Shown piece after piece: positions 8,801 through 17,076 of a stretch of DNA of 64,000 nt. The stretch is from NCBI RefSeq assembly GCF_900172255.1, contig NZ_FWFU01000003.1, positions 620,001 to 684,000 on the forward strand, in the 5' to 3' direction. The translations under genes were made by a program, and so were the position numbers. This stretch comes from Roseovarius halotolerans (GTDB taxonomy: Bacteria > Pseudomonadota > Alphaproteobacteria > Rhodobacterales > Rhodobacteraceae). Within the stretch, counting starts at the first letter, position 1, and every line of letters starts with the position of its first letter. The notes beneath the pieces were generated by a model that ran no database searches, was not told where the DNA came from, and saw only the letters and a list, made by a program, of their open reading frames with translations.

Positions 8801-9736
8801 ATGACACAGAACCTCACCTCCCCCGACGCCACACCGGCCAGCCGCCTCGCATTCGGCACCATGCAATTCGGCGGCGCCGCCGACGAGGGCCAGAGCCGCG
8901 CCATGTTCGACGCCTGCATCGAGGCCGGTCTCAATCATTTCGACACCGCCTATGTCTATACCGACGGGGAAGCGGAAACGCTGCTCGGGCGGTTTGCCGC
9001 GCCGCTGCGCGAGCGGCTGATCATCGCCACCAAGGCAGGCTATCTCGGTGGCGCGGGACGCGACAACCTGATCAAGCAGTTCGATATCTCGCGCCAGCGG
9101 CTCGGGATGGATCACGTCGATATCCTCTATCTCCACCGCTTCGATCCCGACACCGATCTCAACGAGACGATGGAGACCTTCGCCAGCCTGCGCGATGCGG
9201 GCAAGATCACTTATATGGGGCTGTCGAACTTTGCCGCCTGGCAGGTGATGAAGGCCGCCGCCATCGCCGCGCGTTTCGATCTGCCCGTGTCGATCCTGCA
9301 ACCGATGTACAACCTCGTGAAACGCCAGGCCGAGGTCGAGATCCTGCCGATGTGCCAGAGCGAAGGCATCGCCGTGGCGCCCTATTCACCGCTGGCGGGC
9401 GGGCTTCTGACGGGCAAATACGCCAGCGGCGGCACCGGGCGTCTGACCGAGAACGACCGCTATGCCGCACGCTATGGTCAGGACTGGATGCACAAGGCGG
9501 CAAGCGGCCTGAGCGAGATCGCCGCCGAACTGGGCGTGAGCCCCGCCACGCTGGCCGCCGCCTGGGCCGCGCATCATCCCGCCGCACCGATGCCGATCCT
9601 TTCGGCGCGTTCAACCGCGCAGCTGCAACCCTCGCTCGACGCCATCAGCTTTGACATGGATGACGCGCTTCGCGCCCGGCTGAGCGCACTCAGCCCGGCG
9701 CCGCCCCCCGCCACCGACCGCCTGGAAGAGGCCTGA
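8801..9736 (+). CDS. Aldo/keto reductase
   Basis: This is an NADPH-dependent oxidoreductase of the aldo/keto reductase superfamily, 311 residues and full length. The catalytic tetrad is visible: D48 and Y53 in HFDTAYVYTDG, K in IIATKAGY (about 79) and H in LYLHRFDPD (about 108). The C-terminal phosphate-binding loop corresponds to PILSARSTAQLQPSLDAI. The cellular substrate cannot be told from sequence. The next gene starts two bases after its stop, so the two are probably co-transcribed. Confidence 0.9.
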   Translation: MTQNLTSPDATPASRLAFGTMQFGGAADEGQSRAMFDACIEAGLNHFDTAYVYTDGEAETLLGRFAAPLRERLIIATKAGYLGGAGRDNLIKQFDISRQRLGMDHVDILYLHRFDPDTDLNETMETFASLRDAGKITYMGLSNFAAWQVMKAAAIAARFDLPVSILQPMYNLVKRQAEVEILPMCQSEGIAVAPYSPLAGGLLTGKYASGGTGRLTENDRYAARYGQDWMHKAASGLSEIAAELGVSPATLAAAWAAHHPAAPMPILSARSTAQLQPSLDAISFDMDDALRARLSALSPAPPPATDRLEEA

Positions 9737-9738
9737 AG

Positions 9739-10398
9739 GTGGCGCGCCGCCTCAACCTGCCCGACAGTGCGTCGATTGCCACGCCGGGGGAAGATGGCCG
9801 CCTCAACGCGCCTTCGGCCGCGCGCAACGCCGCGCCGATCCTCGATCTGCTGCGCCATCACGGCCCCGCCAGCGGACACGCGCTGGAACTGGCCTCGGGC
9901 ACTGGCCAGCACGCCGCCCATTTCGCGCCCGCCCTTCCGGGGCTCACCTGGCAGCCCACCGAGATCGACCCCGCGCGCCGCGCCAGCATCGACGCCTGGG
10001 CCGCCAGCGTGAACGCCCCCAACCTGCGCAAGGCGATCGAGCTTGACGCCACCGCGCCGCACTGGGGCGCGGAACACGCCGGACAGGATCTCATCTTGCT
10101 GGTGAACCTCCTGCATCTCATCAGCACGGATGAAGCGCGACAGCTCATATCGGAGGTCGCACAGGCGCTCGCCGCCGAAGGCCGCTTCATCATCTACGGC
10201 CCGTTCCTGCGCGCCGGCGAGACCATTTCCGAGGGCGACGCCAGCTTTGACGCCAGCCTGCGCGCCCAGGACCCCGAGATCGGCTACAAGGACGATTTCG
10301 ACGTCATCGACTGGCTGCACGATGCGGGTCTGACGCTTGTCGACGTGGTCGAAATGCCCGCCAACAACCTTGCCATCGTCGCCCGCCGCCCAGCGTGA
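9739..10398 (+). CDS. DUF938 family SAM-dependent methyltransferase-like protein
   Basis: This 219-residue protein has the DUF938 (UPF0585) fold of class I methyltransferases. The SAM-binding glycine motif is ALELASGTGQHAAHFA (about residues 49-64), and NLLHLIS sits at the position of motif IV. It begins with GTG two bases after the stop of the aldo/keto reductase, which suggests coupling. The substrate is unknown for the family in bacteria. Confidence 0.85.
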   Translation: MARRLNLPDSASIATPGEDGRLNAPSAARNAAPILDLLRHHGPASGHALELASGTGQHAAHFAPALPGLTWQPTEIDPARRASIDAWAASVNAPNLRKAIELDATAPHWGAEHAGQDLILLVNLLHLISTDEARQLISEVAQALAAEGRFIIYGPFLRAGETISEGDASFDASLRAQDPEIGYKDDFDVIDWLHDAGLTLVDVVEMPANNLAIVARRPA

Positions 10399-10568
10399 AG
10401 ACGCCATTGAACCGGCGCGCCGCGCTGGCAGTCTGACCGCAGTTGATGCCGGAGGATCGAAGGCGGGAGCGAGGACAGCACGGCGCGGTTCCGTCCCGAT
10501 CCCGGCTTCCTGTCGCGCCATCGCGCCCGGTTTCACGCACGCATCAATCAGGGCGCGCACTCTCCTGT

Positions 10569-10582
10569 CTGATCTGGGTCAA
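10569..10582. promoter_or_regulatory. Possible FNR/CRP-family box upstream of AhpD-like gene
   Basis: CTGAT-CTGG-GTCAA differs at two outer positions from the FNR consensus TTGAT-N4-ATCAA. It lies about 58 bases before the GTG start at 10640, a usual distance for an activator site. The remaining 10399-10639 region shows no open frame I can support. Confidence 0.35.
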
Positions 10583-10639
10583 GGTGTCCGGGCACCGCGC
10601 GCTCTAGGACAGGCTCGAAACACATCGAGGAGTGCGAAT

Positions 10640-10981
10640 GTGACCTGGAACGACAAACTGAACGACACGAGGCAACAGCTGCGGGCGCTCAACAAGACCA
10701 TCCCCGACACCGCGCAGGCCTTTGGCGCGCTTGGCAAGGCGGTCAAGGAAGGCGGCGTTCTGGAATTCAAGACCAAGGAGTATGTCGCGCTCGGTATCGC
10801 GGTCGCCACCAAATGCGAGGCCTGCATCGGGCTGCATGTCGAGGCGCTGGTGCGCTGCGGCGCCACCCGCGAGGAACTGGGCGACGTGCTCGCGATGACC
10901 ATCCAGATGGGCGGCGGCCCTTCGATGATGTATGCCGCCAAGGCCCTGGATTGCTTTGATGAACTGACCGGGCAGGCGTGA
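10640..10981 (+). CDS. Carboxymuconolactone decarboxylase family (AhpD-like) protein
   Basis: This 113-residue protein has the CxxC...H redox motif KCEACIGLHVEA (about residues 47-58), typical of AhpD-like alkylhydroperoxidase proteins in the CMD family. The start is a GTG at 10640 with a good GAGGAG seven bases upstream. The longer open frame beginning at 10337 overlaps the methyltransferase gene and is not needed. A role in peroxide or thiol redox chemistry is inferred from the motif only. Confidence 0.85.
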   Translation: MTWNDKLNDTRQQLRALNKTIPDTAQAFGALGKAVKEGGVLEFKTKEYVALGIAVATKCEACIGLHVEALVRCGATREELGDVLAMTIQMGGGPSMMYAAKALDCFDELTGQA

Positions 10982-11014
10982 CGCCACGCTTCTTCCCAAC
11001 CCGAAAAGGTGCAG

Positions 11015-11452
11015 ATGATGACATATCCCATGCTCGCCACACTCTGCCTCGCCATTTGTGCCAGCGCGGCCCAGGCGCAGGACGGACCCGGCCAGAAATT
11101 CATGTCCAATTGGGATCTTGACGGCGACGGAGCCGTCACCCTGTCTGAGGCCAGGGCCATGCGCGAGAACATCTTTGCCGCCTTCGACAGTGACGAGGAC
11201 GGCAACCTGAGCAGCGACGACTATGACATGTTCGATGCGGCGCGGGCCAATGACATGGCCTCGGTCACGCCCGAAGGCCGCGCGCCGATGCGCCGGGTGG
11301 CGGGTGGCCTGAAACGCGAGGTCACGGATCTCGATCACGACGGCACGGTGACGCTGAGCGAATTCCTGGACAGCACCGCCGCCTGGCATGAAGCGATCGA
11401 CACCAACGGCGACGGGGTGGTCACGCCGCAGGATTTCGGCCAGGGAAACTAG
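11015..11452 (+). CDS. Exported EF-hand calcium-binding protein
   Basis: This protein of about 145 residues has a Sec signal peptide (ATLCLAICASAAQA, cleaved before QDGPG). Its EF-hand-type loops are DLDGDGAVTLSE, DSDEDGNLSSDD, DHDGTVTLSE and DTNGDGVVTPQD. The third loop is one residue short of the canonical spacing. The start is put at ATG 11015, six bases after AAAGG; a second ATG follows immediately at 11018. A periplasmic calcium-binding or calcium-sensing role is likely, but no partner is indicated by the context. Confidence 0.85.
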   Translation: MMTYPMLATLCLAICASAAQAQDGPGQKFMSNWDLDGDGAVTLSEARAMRENIFAAFDSDEDGNLSSDDYDMFDAARANDMASVTPEGRAPMRRVAGGLKREVTDLDHDGTVTLSEFLDSTAAWHEAIDTNGDGVVTPQDFGQGN

Positions 11453-11557
11453 GCACCCTGCTCCGAGTGCCGTGAACCGAGGCTGTTTCCCCTTACGCCA
11501 AGGGCGCGAATCTGCGTCTTCTGTCCGCTTCAGTGACAGTTGGAAAAGGGTTAACGA

Positions 11558-12175
11558 ATGTCGATCATGAAACTTCTCGAACAGGCGCAGGGCGGACAGG
11601 GCCTGAGCCAGCTTGCCAGCCAGTTCGGACTTGACGAAAGCAAGGCGCGCGCATTGACGGACATGCTGGCGCCCGCCATCGGCCAGGCCGCCAAGAAACG
11701 CGCTGAAAGCGGCGGTGCCGAAACCGTTCTCGGCTTCATGAAAGGCGAGGACAAGGCCGCCTTCTTTGACGATGCGAGCGCCGCCGCGACACCCGAGGGG
11801 GTCGCGCAGGGCCAGTCCTTTCTGGACAGTCTGATGGGCGACGCCGCCGCGACCGAAGGGCTGGCCAGTGCCGCCGCCGAGAAGGCAGGCGTCGATCAGC
11901 GCACGGTCTCGCAATTCCTTCCGGCGCTTGCCGCGATGGCACAGGGCGGGCTGCAGAAGCAGATGCCCGATTCCTCGATCGACGGCATGATGGGCATGCT
12001 TCAGGGCGCTGGTGGTGCCGGCGGCAATGGCCTGATGGGGATGATCGGCGGACTGCTGGGCGGCAAGGCAGGCGCGAAATCCTCCGGGCCGGACCTTTCG
12101 ATGTTGACCAGGATGCTCGATGCAGATGGCGACGGCTCGGTGGTCGATGACCTCCTCGGCAAGATCATGAAATGA
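11558..12175 (+). CDS. DUF937 domain-containing protein
   Basis: This 205-residue protein carries a DUF937-type helical region (LASQFGLDESKARALTDMLAPAIGQAAKK, about residues 22-50). A glycine- and methionine-rich segment (about 145-180) is followed by the acidic loop DADGDGSVVDD near the C-terminus. The function of the family is unknown. A perfect hairpin at 12183-12208 follows the stop. Confidence 0.75.
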   Translation: MSIMKLLEQAQGGQGLSQLASQFGLDESKARALTDMLAPAIGQAAKKRAESGGAETVLGFMKGEDKAAFFDDASAAATPEGVAQGQSFLDSLMGDAAATEGLASAAAEKAGVDQRTVSQFLPALAAMAQGGLQKQMPDSSIDGMMGMLQGAGGAGGNGLMGMIGGLLGGKAGAKSSGPDLSMLTRMLDADGDGSVVDDLLGKIMK

Positions 12176-12182
12176 ACGCAAA

Positions 12183-12208
12183 CGGGGCAGACGCCAAGGT
12201 CTGCCCCG
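12183..12208. terminator. Bidirectional hairpin between convergent genes
   Basis: This is a perfect 10-bp inverted repeat (CGGGGCAGAC / GTCTGCCCCG) with a GCCAAG loop, between the convergent DUF937 gene and the probable cuyA gene. Downstream on the minus strand comes TTTGCGTTCATT; on the plus strand there is no T-run. It is probably a shared terminator. Confidence 0.6.
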
Positions 12209-12244
12209 CTCCATTCCGGCCGGTCTGTTTCTTCGGCGCTTGCC

Positions 12245-13267
12245 TCAGCCCGCCGCTGTCCAGCGATCCGCGAAATCGAAGGCCTGGTCATAGCCGAACA
12301 GCGCCGCGGCACCGCCGGTATGCAGGAACACGACCCGCTCGCCCTTCTTGAAGTGGCCCTTGCGGATCAGGTCGATCAGCCCGGCCGCACCCTTGGCCGA
12401 ATAGACCGGATCAAGCAGGATCGCCTCCAACTCGGCAAACATCCGGATCGCCTCCAGCCCGCTTTCGGTGGGAATGCCATAGCCCTCACCGACATAGTCG
12501 GTGTTGGCGACCACGTCCTCGCGCTTGACCACCCCCGCACAACCCAGTTTCTCGGCAGTGGCGCAGGCCAGGTTATAGACGTTTTCTTCCTGCTTGGCCT
12601 TGGGCGCGCGCACCCCGATCCCCAAGAGCGGGATCTGCGCGTTCATCGCCTGAAGCCCGGTAATGAGCCCCGCCTGCGTGCCCGCACTACCGGTGGCATG
12701 AACCAGGTGGTCGATCCTGAGGCCGGTGCCGTTGACCTGCGACAAGAGCTCGAAGGCGCAGTTTACATAGCCCAATGCGCCCGTCGCGTTCGAGCCACCG
12801 CCGGGAATGGTATAGACCTTGCGGCCTTCGGCACGCAGCCTCTCGGCCACCGTTTCCATCTCGGCATTCATGTCACCGCCACCGGCGCGCTTTTCGGTCG
12901 TGGCGCCATGCAGGTGATCCAGCAGCACGTTGCCATTGTGGTTGTAATTCGCATCGTTGGAGCCGGTCCGGTCCTCCAGCAGGATATGGCAATCCATCCC
13001 CAGCTTGGCGGCAAAGGCGGCGGTCTGGCGGGCATGGTTCGACTGCGTCGCGCCCTGCGTCATCACCATGTCGGCGCCCTGCGCTTCGGCCTCGGCCATC
13101 AGGAACTCGAGCTTGCGGGTCTTGTTGCCCCCGGTGCTCAGCCCTGTGCAATCGTCGCGCTTGATCCAGATCTCCGGTCCGCCCAACTCGGCGCTCAGCC
13201 GATCAAGACGTTCCAGCGGCGTAGGCAGATGCGCCAGAAAATGACGTGGGAAGCGGGCGAGATGCAT
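12245..13267 (-). CDS. cuyA: Probable L-cysteate sulfo-lyase / D-cysteine desulfhydrase family PLP enzyme
   Basis: This 340-residue PLP enzyme belongs to the ACC deaminase/D-cysteine desulfhydrase family. The PLP lysine is in [12 protein letters not shown] (K49), followed by [14 protein letters not shown], and the phosphate-binding region is GSAGTQAGL. As I recall the sequence, it resembles L-cysteate sulfo-lyase (CuyA) of marine roseobacters closely along its whole length. CuyA splits L-cysteate into pyruvate, ammonia and sulfite. The alternative is a D-cysteine desulfhydrase, and the two cannot be separated with certainty by eye. A LysR-type gene is divergently transcribed 124 bases away, which fits an inducible sulfonate gene. 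Confidence 0.75.
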   Translation of the reverse strand: MHLARFPRHFLAHLPTPLERLDRLSAELGGPEIWIKRDDCTGLSTGGNKTRKLEFLMAEAEAQGADMVMTQGATQSNHARQTAAFAAKLGMDCHILLEDRTGSNDANYNHNGNVLLDHLHGATTEKRAGGGDMNAEMETVAERLRAEGRKVYTIPGGGSNATGALGYVNCAFELLSQVNGTGLRIDHLVHATGSAGTQAGLITGLQAMNAQIPLLGIGVRAPKAKQEENVYNLACATAEKLGCAGVVKREDVVANTDYVGEGYGIPTESGLEAIRMFAELEAILLDPVYSAKGAAGLIDLIRKGHFKKGERVVFLHTGGAAALFGYDQAFDFADRWTAAG

Positions 13268-13337
13268 GGGGAATCCTCCTTATAATGCGTTACACTCCAG
13301 ATAACGCGGCAAATACCCCCGCGCAAATGCGAATACC

Positions 13338-13351
13338 GCAAAACATATTGC
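13338..13351. promoter_or_regulatory. Possible LysR operator between cuyA and lysR
   Basis: GCAA-AACATA-TTGC is a short dyad in the 124-base divergent intergenic region, 41 bases before the LysR start. LysR regulators often bind such dyads near their own promoter. The call rests on dyad symmetry and position only. Confidence 0.3.
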
Positions 13352-13391
13352 ACAACTTGCATTTTGTGGCGCCGCACCCTATCCCCGATCC

Positions 13392-14276
13392 ATGCGTCTC
13401 GATTGGCTCGAAGATATCCTTGCGGTGCTCGACACCGGCTCCTTTGCCCGCGCGGCGATGGCCCGCAACCTCACGCAATCCGCCTTTACCCGGCGCATCC
13501 GCAGCATCGAGGACGGCATCGGCGCCGCCCTCTTCGACCGCTCCTGCAAACCGGTGCAACTGCTGCCCGATGTGCGCGCCCGCGAAGCCGAGATGCGCCG
13601 GATGGCAGCCGATCTGCGCGCGCTGCGCGACGGGCTGCGCCAGTCCGCCTCGGGCGCGGGGCGCATCGTGTCTCTGGCCTGCCAGCATGCGATCACCACC
13701 ACCGTTTCGCCCCGCCTCGTGCACCTGCTGGCACAGGACCGCTCGGTGCGGGTGCGCTCGGGCAACCGCGACGACTGCCTCGGACAGCTTGTCACCGGCG
13801 AGGTCGATCTGGCCGTGATCTACGACTCCCCCCTCGGTCCGCCCCGCCCCGACAGCCGCGTCTTCACCGAACTCTCGATCGGCACCGAACCGCTCGTGGC
13901 CGTCTGCGCGCCTGCGCTCGCTGCCCGCGATCCCGATGCTCCACTGGCGATCATCGCCTATCCGGGCGATGTCTTCCTCGGGCAGGTCGTCGAACGCGCC
14001 GTCCTCAGCCGCCTGCCCCCCGGCACCGAGATCACGCGCAAGGCCGAAACCGCGCTGACCCTCGCCGCGCTCCAATATGCGCTCGACGGCATCGGTATCG
14101 CCTGGCTTCCCCATGGCGTCGCCGCCGAGGCGCTGTCGCAAGGGCGCCTGGTGCGCGTCCCGCTTGGCGGCGCCGACCACATGCTCGACCTGCGCATGAT
14201 CCGCCTCGCCGAACCGATCCGCCCCGCGACGCTCGATTGCTGGGATCTCTTGCGCGCCGCCCTCGTCCCAAAATGA
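13392..14276 (+). CDS. LysR family transcriptional regulator
   Basis: This 294-residue LysR protein has a winged helix at residues 1-60 (MRLDWLEDILAVLDTGSFARAAMARNL, then SAFTRRIRSIEDGIGAALFDR). It is followed by a two-lobed effector domain. It is divergent from the probable cuyA gene, so it is probably the regulator of that gene, with a cysteate- or sulfonate-derived effector as an inference. Its stop overlaps the A-run that forms the minus-strand tail of the terminator at 14270-14301. Confidence 0.88.
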   Translation: MRLDWLEDILAVLDTGSFARAAMARNLTQSAFTRRIRSIEDGIGAALFDRSCKPVQLLPDVRAREAEMRRMAADLRALRDGLRQSASGAGRIVSLACQHAITTTVSPRLVHLLAQDRSVRVRSGNRDDCLGQLVTGEVDLAVIYDSPLGPPRPDSRVFTELSIGTEPLVAVCAPALAARDPDAPLAIIAYPGDVFLGQVVERAVLSRLPPGTEITRKAETALTLAALQYALDGIGIAWLPHGVAAEALSQGRLVRVPLGGADHMLDLRMIRLAEPIRPATLDCWDLLRAALVPK

Positions 14277-14301
14277 AAAAGGCCGGGCTTTCGGCCCGGC
14301 C
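14270..14301 (-). terminator. Rho-independent terminator of the FAD/GcvT gene
   Basis: On the minus strand an 8-bp perfect stem (GGCCGGGC / GCCCGGCC, loop CGAAA) is followed by TTTTTCATTT. It starts 8 bases beyond the stop of the gene at 14309-16810 and is the clearest intrinsic terminator in the window. Confidence 0.85.
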
Positions 14302-14308
14302 CTTCGCT

Positions 14309-16810
14309 TCAGCCATCCACCCGGATGACCTCGTTCTTGGGGTCATAAGGGCTGTCCTCGACAACCTCGGCATCCCAGAGCGCCCCCAGGATACGCACCT
14401 TCAGTTTCTGCCCGACCTCGGCCTTTTCGGGGCTGACATAGCCCATGCCGATGGATTTCCCGAAAGCCACCGAATAGCCACCCGATGTCAGGCGGCCCAC
14501 CCGCGTGTCGCCATCAAACAGCACCTCCGCGCCCCAGGGGTCGGCATCCTCCGGCCCGTCGATCAGCAAGGTCACGCATTTGACCCGCACACCAAGCGCG
14601 TTCATCGCATCCTTGCCCTGGAAGTCCTTCGACTGATCCACGAAACGCGGCAGGTCGGCCTCGAGCGGCGTCGCATCCCGGCCCAGCTCGTTGCCGAAGG
14701 CGCGATAGGATTTCTCCTGGCGCAGCCAGTTCTGCGCGCGCACCCCGACCAGCTTCATGCCATGCTTCTTCCCGGCATCTTCCAGCAGGTCGAAAAGGTA
14801 GTTCTGCATCTCGATCGGATGATGCAGCTCCCAGCCCAGCTCGCCCGTATAGGCCACGCGGATCGCGCGCACCGGGCACATGCCCAGCTCGATATCGCGC
14901 TGGCTCAACCACGGGAACCGCTTGTTCGACAGCGCGGTCTCGGGCTCGGCATCCTTGACGACCTCTTTCAGAACATCGCGCGATTTCGGCCCGGCAATGG
15001 CGAAGACGCCCCATTGCGTGGTCACATCCTCGACCGCGATATAGCCGAACTCGGGCGCCTTGTCCTCGGCGCATTTGCGCAGGTAGTCGCCGTCGTAATC
15101 GGTCAGCGCGCCCGCAGACACCAGGTAATAGCTGTCCTCTCCCAGCCGCACGATGGTGTATTCGGTGCGCGTCGTGCCCTCGGGCGTCAGCGCATAGGTC
15201 AGGTTGATCCGCCCCACCTTGGGCAGCTTGTTGCAGGTGAACCAGTCAAGGAACGCCGTCGCGCCCGGTCCCTTCACCGTATGCTTGGTAAAGGCCGAGG
15301 CGTCGATCAGGCCGACACCCTCGCGCACGGCCTTCGCCTCATCGACCGCATATTCCCACCAGCCGCCGCGCCGGAAACTGCGTGCGTCATGGTCGAAATC
15401 AGCGGGCGCACCGACGGGGCCGTAATAGTTCGCCCGCTCGAAACCGTTGACCACGCCGAACTGGGCGCCGCGCGCCTTCAGCCGGTCGTAGCTCGGCGCG
15501 GTGCGCAGCGGGCGGCAGGCCTCGCGCTCCTCGTCGGGATGGTGCAGAACATAGACGTGGCTATAGGCCTCCTCGTTCTTGCGCGCGGAATATTCGGTGG
15601 TGATCCAGCTGCCGAACCGCTTGGGATCAAGCGAGGCCATGTCGATCTCGGCTTCACCCTCGACCATCATCTGCGCCATGTAATGCCCGGTGCCGCCAGC
15701 GGCGGTGATGCCGAAGCTGAACCCCTCGGCCAGCCACATGTTGCGCAGCCCCGGCGCCGGACCGACCAGCGGGTTGCCATCGGGCGTGTAACAGATCGGA
15801 CCGTTGAAATCGTCCTTCAGACCCACGGTTTCCGAACTGGGGATCCGGTGGATCATGCTCATGTATTCCTCCTCGATCCGCTCAAGGTCGAGCGGAAAGA
15901 GATCGGCGCGGAAACTGTCGGGCACGCCGTATTCAAACCGCGCGGGCGCATTGAGTTCATAGGGGCCAAGGATCCAGCCGCCGCGCTCCTCGCGCACATA
16001 CCACTTGGCGTCGGCATCGCGCAGCACGGGATGTTCAGGGTTGCCCGCCTTGCGGTATTCCACCAGCGCCGGGTCGGGTTCGGTCACGATGAACTGATGC
16101 TCGACCGGAATGGCCGGGGTCTTGATGCCCAACAGGCGCGCGGTGCGCTGCGCGTGATTGCCGGTGGCGGTGACCACATGCTCGGCCGTCACCACGATCT
16201 GCTCCTCGGAGGGGACGAGGTTGCCACCCTTCTCGACCATCTTGGTCAGCGTCACCTCCCAGGCCTCGCCGGTCCAGTGATAGGCATCCGCCTGCCACTT
16301 GCGCTCGATGGTGACACCGCGCTGGCGCGCGCCCCGCGCCATGGCCATGGTCACGTCCGCAGGGTTGATATAGCCGTCGGTCGGGTGATAGATCGCACCC
16401 TTCAGATCGTCGCAATTGACCAGCGGCCAGCGCTCCTTGATCTGCGCCGGCGTCAGCCACTCGAAGGGCACCCCCACCGTTTCCGCGGTCGAGGCATAGA
16501 CCCGGTACTCGTCCATCCGCGCATCGCTCTGCGCCATGCGCAGGTTGCCCACCACCGAGAACCCGGCATTGAGGCCGGTCTCCTCCTCCAGTGTCTTGTA
16601 GAACTTGACCGAGTAGTCATGGATATGGGTGACCGCGTAGGACATGTTGAACAGCGGCAACAACCCCGCCGCGTGCCAGGTAGAGCCGCTCGTCAGTTCG
16701 TCGCGCTCCAGCAGCACCACGTCGTCCCATCCGAACTTGGCCAGATGATAGGCGATCGATGTGCCGATGGCGCCGCCACCGACGATCAGGGCTTTGACAT
16801 GGGTCTTCAT
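14309..16810 (-). CDS. FAD-dependent oxidoreductase/GcvT fusion (dimethylglycine/sarcosine dehydrogenase-like)
   Basis: This 833-residue flavoenzyme has an N-terminal FAD domain (ALIVGGGAIGTSIAYHLAK) with TSGSTWHAAG, the region of the covalent FAD histidine in dimethylglycine and sarcosine dehydrogenases. The C-terminal half is a glycine-cleavage T-protein/aminomethyltransferase domain that would pass the one-carbon unit to tetrahydrofolate. The length matches the DMGDH family. It probably oxidatively demethylates a small N-methyl amine or amino acid; betaine-derived dimethylglycine is one option. It is a single-gene unit with its own terminator. The upstream region holds a dispersed element and an 11-bp repeat array. 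Confidence 0.85.
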   Translation of the reverse strand: MKTHVKALIVGGGAIGTSIAYHLAKFGWDDVVLLERDELTSGSTWHAAGLLPLFNMSYAVTHIHDYSVKFYKTLEEETGLNAGFSVVGNLRMAQSDARMDEYRVYASTAETVGVPFEWLTPAQIKERWPLVNCDDLKGAIYHPTDGYINPADVTMAMARGARQRGVTIERKWQADAYHWTGEAWEVTLTKMVEKGGNLVPSEEQIVVTAEHVVTATGNHAQRTARLLGIKTPAIPVEHQFIVTEPDPALVEYRKAGNPEHPVLRDADAKWYVREERGGWILGPYELNAPARFEYGVPDSFRADLFPLDLERIEEEYMSMIHRIPSSETVGLKDDFNGPICYTPDGNPLVGPAPGLRNMWLAEGFSFGITAAGGTGHYMAQMMVEGEAEIDMASLDPKRFGSWITTEYSARKNEEAYSHVYVLHHPDEEREACRPLRTAPSYDRLKARGAQFGVVNGFERANYYGPVGAPADFDHDARSFRRGGWWEYAVDEAKAVREGVGLIDASAFTKHTVKGPGATAFLDWFTCNKLPKVGRINLTYALTPEGTTRTEYTIVRLGEDSYYLVSAGALTDYDGDYLRKCAEDKAPEFGYIAVEDVTTQWGVFAIAGPKSRDVLKEVVKDAEPETALSNKRFPWLSQRDIELGMCPVRAIRVAYTGELGWELHHPIEMQNYLFDLLEDAGKKHGMKLVGVRAQNWLRQEKSYRAFGNELGRDATPLEADLPRFVDQSKDFQGKDAMNALGVRVKCVTLLIDGPEDADPWGAEVLFDGDTRVGRLTSGGYSVAFGKSIGMGYVSPEKAEVGQKLKVRILGALWDAEVVEDSPYDPKNEVIRVDG

Positions 16811-16943
16811 TGGGTTGCGACTCCTTGAATGCGTTGAACCCTGTTTATCAGTCCTGCAACGTCACGCAGGGTCCAGCCGACACAAGATTGCGCAAAACCG
16901 ACGCCGGGCAACATCTTCGCGCCCGCTTTCACGGTCAAAGGGG

Positions 16944-16966
16944 CTTCATCTTGCCAAAAATACTCT
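16944..16966 (+). repeat. Dispersed CTTCATCT...AAATACTC element, copy 3
   Basis: The segment reads CTTCATCTTGCCAAAAATAC followed by TCT, closely matching the copies at 5449 and 8705. Unlike those it has no adjacent GC hairpin. It lies about 135 bases upstream of the FAD/GcvT start. Confidence 0.65.
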
Positions 16967-17008
16967 CGCCGAAGTCCCGCAACCGGCAATGGCGGAGCTG
17001 CCGGAATA

Positions 17009-17052
17009 ATACCGACCCGATACCGACGTGATACCGACACGATACAGATGCC
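17009..17052. repeat. 11-bp tandem repeat array, locus 1
   Basis: Four head-to-tail 11-bp units: ATACCGACCCG, ATACCGACGTG, ATACCGACACG and ATACAGATGCC. The array lies 25 bases after the ggt stop and about 200 bases upstream of the FAD/GcvT start. A related array, in the same unit order, is at 63900-63954. The 11-base period would place every unit on almost the same face of the helix. Confidence 0.75.
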
Positions 17053-17076
17053 GTTTTCGGCCCGTTTCCGGCCCTC

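Noticed and set aside
13364-16828. Plus-strand open frame of over 1100 codons across the LysR and FAD/GcvT genes
   Set aside because: It overlaps two well-supported genes in other frames, has no recognisable domain and shows shadow-like composition.
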